NCBI GenBank assembly: GCA_937998045.1
Contig: CALKVG010000056.1
Location: forward strand, 1 to 5,712
Length of the DNA stretch: 5,712 nucleotides
DNA from: an uncultured Myxococcales bacterium
Lineage (GTDB): Bacteria > Myxococcota_A > Polyangia > Polyangiales > Polyangiaceae
Direction of reading: 5' to 3'
The position numbers were made by a program, and so were the translations under genes. Below the pieces are notes generated by a model. It was given only the letters and a program-made list of their open reading frames with translations. It was not told where the DNA came from and did no database searches. Below are positions 5,071 through 5,712 of the stretch, one piece after another (the stretch's first letter is position 1; each line of letters starts with the position of its first letter).

Positions 5071-5658
5071 AGTTCGCGTTCATCTCCGCGGAGAAGGCCT
5101 GGGCGCCGGTGAGCGTCCTTTGCAGGGTCCTGGGCGTTACTCGCAGCGGCTTCTACGCCTGGCAGCAACGAGCGGCCCTCCGAGGTGGCGATCGACGACC
5201 AGAAGCTCGCCCTGGAGATCGCCGCCATCCACAAGGCCAGCGGCGAGACGTACGGCAGTCCCCGCGTGCACGCCGAGCTGCGCGCCAAGGGACTGGAGGT
5301 GAGTCGCAAGCGCGTGGCCCGCCTGATGCGCGAGCTGGGCCTGAGGAGCCGCAGAAAGCGCCGCTTCAAGGCCACCACCGACTCGGGGCACAAGCTGCCC
5401 GTCGCCGACAACGTCCTGGACCGCGAGTTCGACGTGGACGCCCCCGACGTCGCCTGGGTCACCGACATCACCTACGTCTGGACCGACGAGGGTTGGCTGT
5501 ACCTCGCGGCGATCCTCGACCTGTTCTCCCGGCGCGTCGTCGGCCACGCAATGAGCGAGCGCATCGACCGCGGTCTCGTGCTGGAAGCCCTGCGCGACGC
5601 CGTCGGGCGCCGCGTCCCCGATGCCGGGCTGCTGCATCACTCCGACCGCGGCTCGCAG
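5067..5658 (+). pseudogene. IS3-family OrfB (DDE transposase), frameshifted and truncated
   Basis: The frame from GTG 5067 reads MKFAFISAEKAWAPVSVLCR and on to GFYAWQQR. At about 5169-5173 the homologous reading jumps by +1 to RPSEVAIDDQKLALEIAAIH and stays in that frame. The change fits a net gain of one or four bases in CAACGAGCGGCCC. Beyond it the order is normal: the HTH_21-type segment (SGETYGSPRVHAEL, SRKRVARLMRELGL), then the integrase core with first Asp in WVTDITYVW (codon 5464-5466) and second Asp in HHSDRGSQ (5644-5646). The usual Tyr after GSQ is replaced by IS30-like end sequence, so the catalytic Glu is lost. Two independent lesions make it inactive. It is translationally coupled to orfA. 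Confidence 0.85.
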
Positions 5659-5712
5659 CCCAGGTTCAAGCGGTCGTCGCAACATCTCATTTGCTCAGGG
5701 ATAGCAGATGAC
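5659..5712 (+). mobile_element. end of a probable IS30-family element, continuing past the window
   Basis: Positions 5659-5684 include AGGTTCAAGCGGTCGTCGCA and end AACA. Compared with the 26-bp left repeat of E. coli IS30 as I remember it, the pattern GRTTCAA, then GGTC, then CGCAACA lines up without gaps at about 18 of 26 positions. It starts exactly where OrfB homology ends. No coding part is within view. Confidence 0.5.

Larger units (their letters stand above)
4706..5658 (+). mobile_element. IS3-family element, 5' part, interrupted by an IS30-like end
   Basis: It contains the left inverted-repeat region, a complete orfA and a damaged orfB. It begins next to the TnpA-like fragment and is cut at 5658 inside the catalytic domain. 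The right end is outside the window or lost. Confidence 0.8.

Noticed and set aside
4437..5471. 344-residue minus-strand frame across the IS3 element
   Set aside because: Antisense to OrfA and OrfB, which carry unmistakable IS3 motifs.
1..5712. CRISPR array, tRNA or rRNA gene, toxin-antitoxin or defence system
   Set aside because: I found no repeat-spacer pattern, no RNA gene features and no recognisable toxin or defence protein; the interest of the window lies in its element ends.

Overview
This window is a mobile-element graveyard in a high-GC genome. G/C strongly dominates third codon positions. The mix of IS3, IS66, IS1182 and a two-gene element (zinc-ribbon protein plus integrase-like transposase) suggests a myxobacterium or related deltaproteobacterium. 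That assignment is inferred from base composition and protein style; no marker gene is present.

Layout. Positions 1-650 hold one possible resident gene on the minus strand, a small membrane protein with no recognised family. Positions 645-1010 are non-coding, with a widely spaced inverted repeat. From about 1012 to the end almost everything is insertion-sequence material, nearly all of it broken. In order: an IS1182-type transposase N-terminus (1085-1551, +); the left part of one DUF6431/transposase element (element A, 1552 to about 1957, +); the left and central part of a second, diverged copy in inverted orientation (element B, about 1958-3476, -); an IS66 TnpC fragment (3483-4382, -); a solitary third terminus of the A/B element type (4550-4567); an IS66 TnpA start (4568-4650, -); an IS3-family element (4706-5658, +); and the end of what looks like an IS30-family element (5659 to the edge).

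The truncation points explain each other. The A, B and C termini all begin TGTTARCG and sit where IS1182 transposase, IS66 TnpC and IS66 TnpA homology stops. The IS30-like end sits where IS3 OrfB homology stops, directly after the HSDRGSQ motif.

The most interesting signal is the left-end architecture shared by A and B. An 18-bp terminus is followed by three 6-bp iterons (direct, direct, inverted) at identical spacing. The iteron sequence differs between copies but is nearly constant within each copy. Further in come a conserved ACAAAAAGG box, a hairpin whose two arms differ between copies yet pair perfectly in both, and a second small hairpin holding the likely start codon. This is paired-change evidence for functional DNA or RNA structure at the end of this little-characterised element. 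No intact transposase is encoded within the window.
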